A stretch of DNA of 64,000 nt. Source: DASVTR01 sp033855775 (GTDB taxonomy: Bacteria > Acidobacteriota > Blastocatellia > Pyrinomonadales > Pyrinomonadaceae). Where the stretch lies: NCBI GenBank assembly GCA_033855775.1, contig JAWVFT010000014.1:1-64000 (forward strand), given 5' to 3'. Numbering within the stretch: the stretch's first letter is position 1; each line of letters starts with the position of its first letter. Below the pieces are notes generated by a model. The model did not search any database and was not told the DNA's origin. It saw only the letters and a program-made list of their open reading frames with translations. This document shows, piece by piece, positions 63,828 through 64,000 of this stretch. Made by a program: the position numbers and the translations under genes.

Positions 63828-64000
63828 TCAGTTAATTTTCACCATCGCGCCGCGAATGGTGAGCATGCCGGAGGCCGTGACTTCAGCCGTCGCCGTGCCG
63901 TTGGCGGAGAATTTTGTCTGCGCCTTGTGCGACACCTGCAAGCCTTCCATAGTGGCGTTCGCCTTGGCGCTCAGAGCGAGGTTGCCGGTGGCTTGAATCG
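63828..64000 (-). CDS. Partial spike protein (VgrG/gp5-like C-terminus)
   Basis: Only the last 57 residues are inside the window. They show a repeated strand pattern (IQATGNLALSAKANATMEGL, SHKAQTKFSANGTATAEVTA) ending ASGMLTIRGAMVKIN, which matches the C-terminal beta-helix end of VgrG-type and Afp8-like spike proteins. It lies just upstream of PAAR, as expected for a spike-tip pair. The gene start is beyond the right edge. Confidence 0.75.
   Translation of the reverse strand, partial: IQATGNLALSAKANATMEGLQVSHKAQTKFSANGTATAEVTASGMLTIRGAMVKIN

Noticed and set aside
44723..64000. Type VI secretion system or prophage tail as an alternative
   Set aside because: No TssJ/L/M membrane-complex or ClpV double-AAA genes and no phage capsid, terminase or integrase; AAA+ plus tape-measure plus DUF4157 cargo fit eCIS better.

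Overview
The window looks like chromosomal DNA of a GC-rich, Gram-negative-type bacterium. The best guess is an Acidobacteriota member near Blastocatellia. Pointers are a secreted beta-propeller protein with Thr-Pro linkers and a C-terminal domain resembling the Solibacter-type TIGR03437 family, DUF4214 proteins, and an ABC-exported surface glycan locus. This is inference from domain style, not from a marker gene. I saw no tRNA, rRNA, CRISPR array or insertion sequence.

Region 1 (1-5.4 kb): thiamine genes thiD and thiE on the minus strand, separated by a plus-strand GNAT acetyltransferase, then a small membrane protein and a large TPR protein. Region 2 (5.4-23.6 kb): a surface polysaccharide locus. 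It holds an O-antigen-ligase-like protein, the Wzm/Wzt exporter pair in divergent orientation (Wzt has a C-terminal glycan-recognition domain), a methyltransferase, two GT2 enzymes, a STELLO-like protein, and several GT-C or YfhO-type membrane proteins. Three or four of these carry a similar C-terminal beta-sandwich. Region 3 (23.7-27.2 kb): a secreted matrixin-like protease fused to DUF4214, and a divergent DUF4214 protein sharing almost identical DNA. Region 4 (27.3-35.4 kb): three GT4 glycosyltransferases, a DUF4214-coiled-coil-methyltransferase protein and the secreted propeller protein. Region 5 (35.8-44.6 kb): housekeeping and accessory genes: a PGI/PMI-type sugar isomerase, an FAD monooxygenase, a small SET-domain protein, a DUF4097-like protein, cystathionine beta-synthase, and feoA-feoB plus a small FeoB-associated protein behind a promoter covered by a perfect palindrome.

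Region 6 (44.7-64 kb, continuing past the right edge) is the most interesting. It is an extracellular contractile injection system (eCIS) locus read leftward: spike protein (partial), PAAR tip, gp25-like baseplate protein, a very large gp6/J-like baseplate protein with a cysteine-rich insert, a cassette of three candidate cargo proteins plus one orphan gene, a second baseplate protein, a CIS tape-measure-type protein and an AAA+ ATPase. The three candidate cargos share an N-terminal leader of about 80 residues but end differently: a DNA/RNA non-specific endonuclease-like tail, a PD-(D/E)XK-like tail, and a hydrophobic helical tail. Two also contain a DUF4157 HEAWH metallopeptidase-like core. 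The working model is that the leader addresses cargo to the particle and the tails are toxins. Sheath and tube genes should lie to the right of the window.
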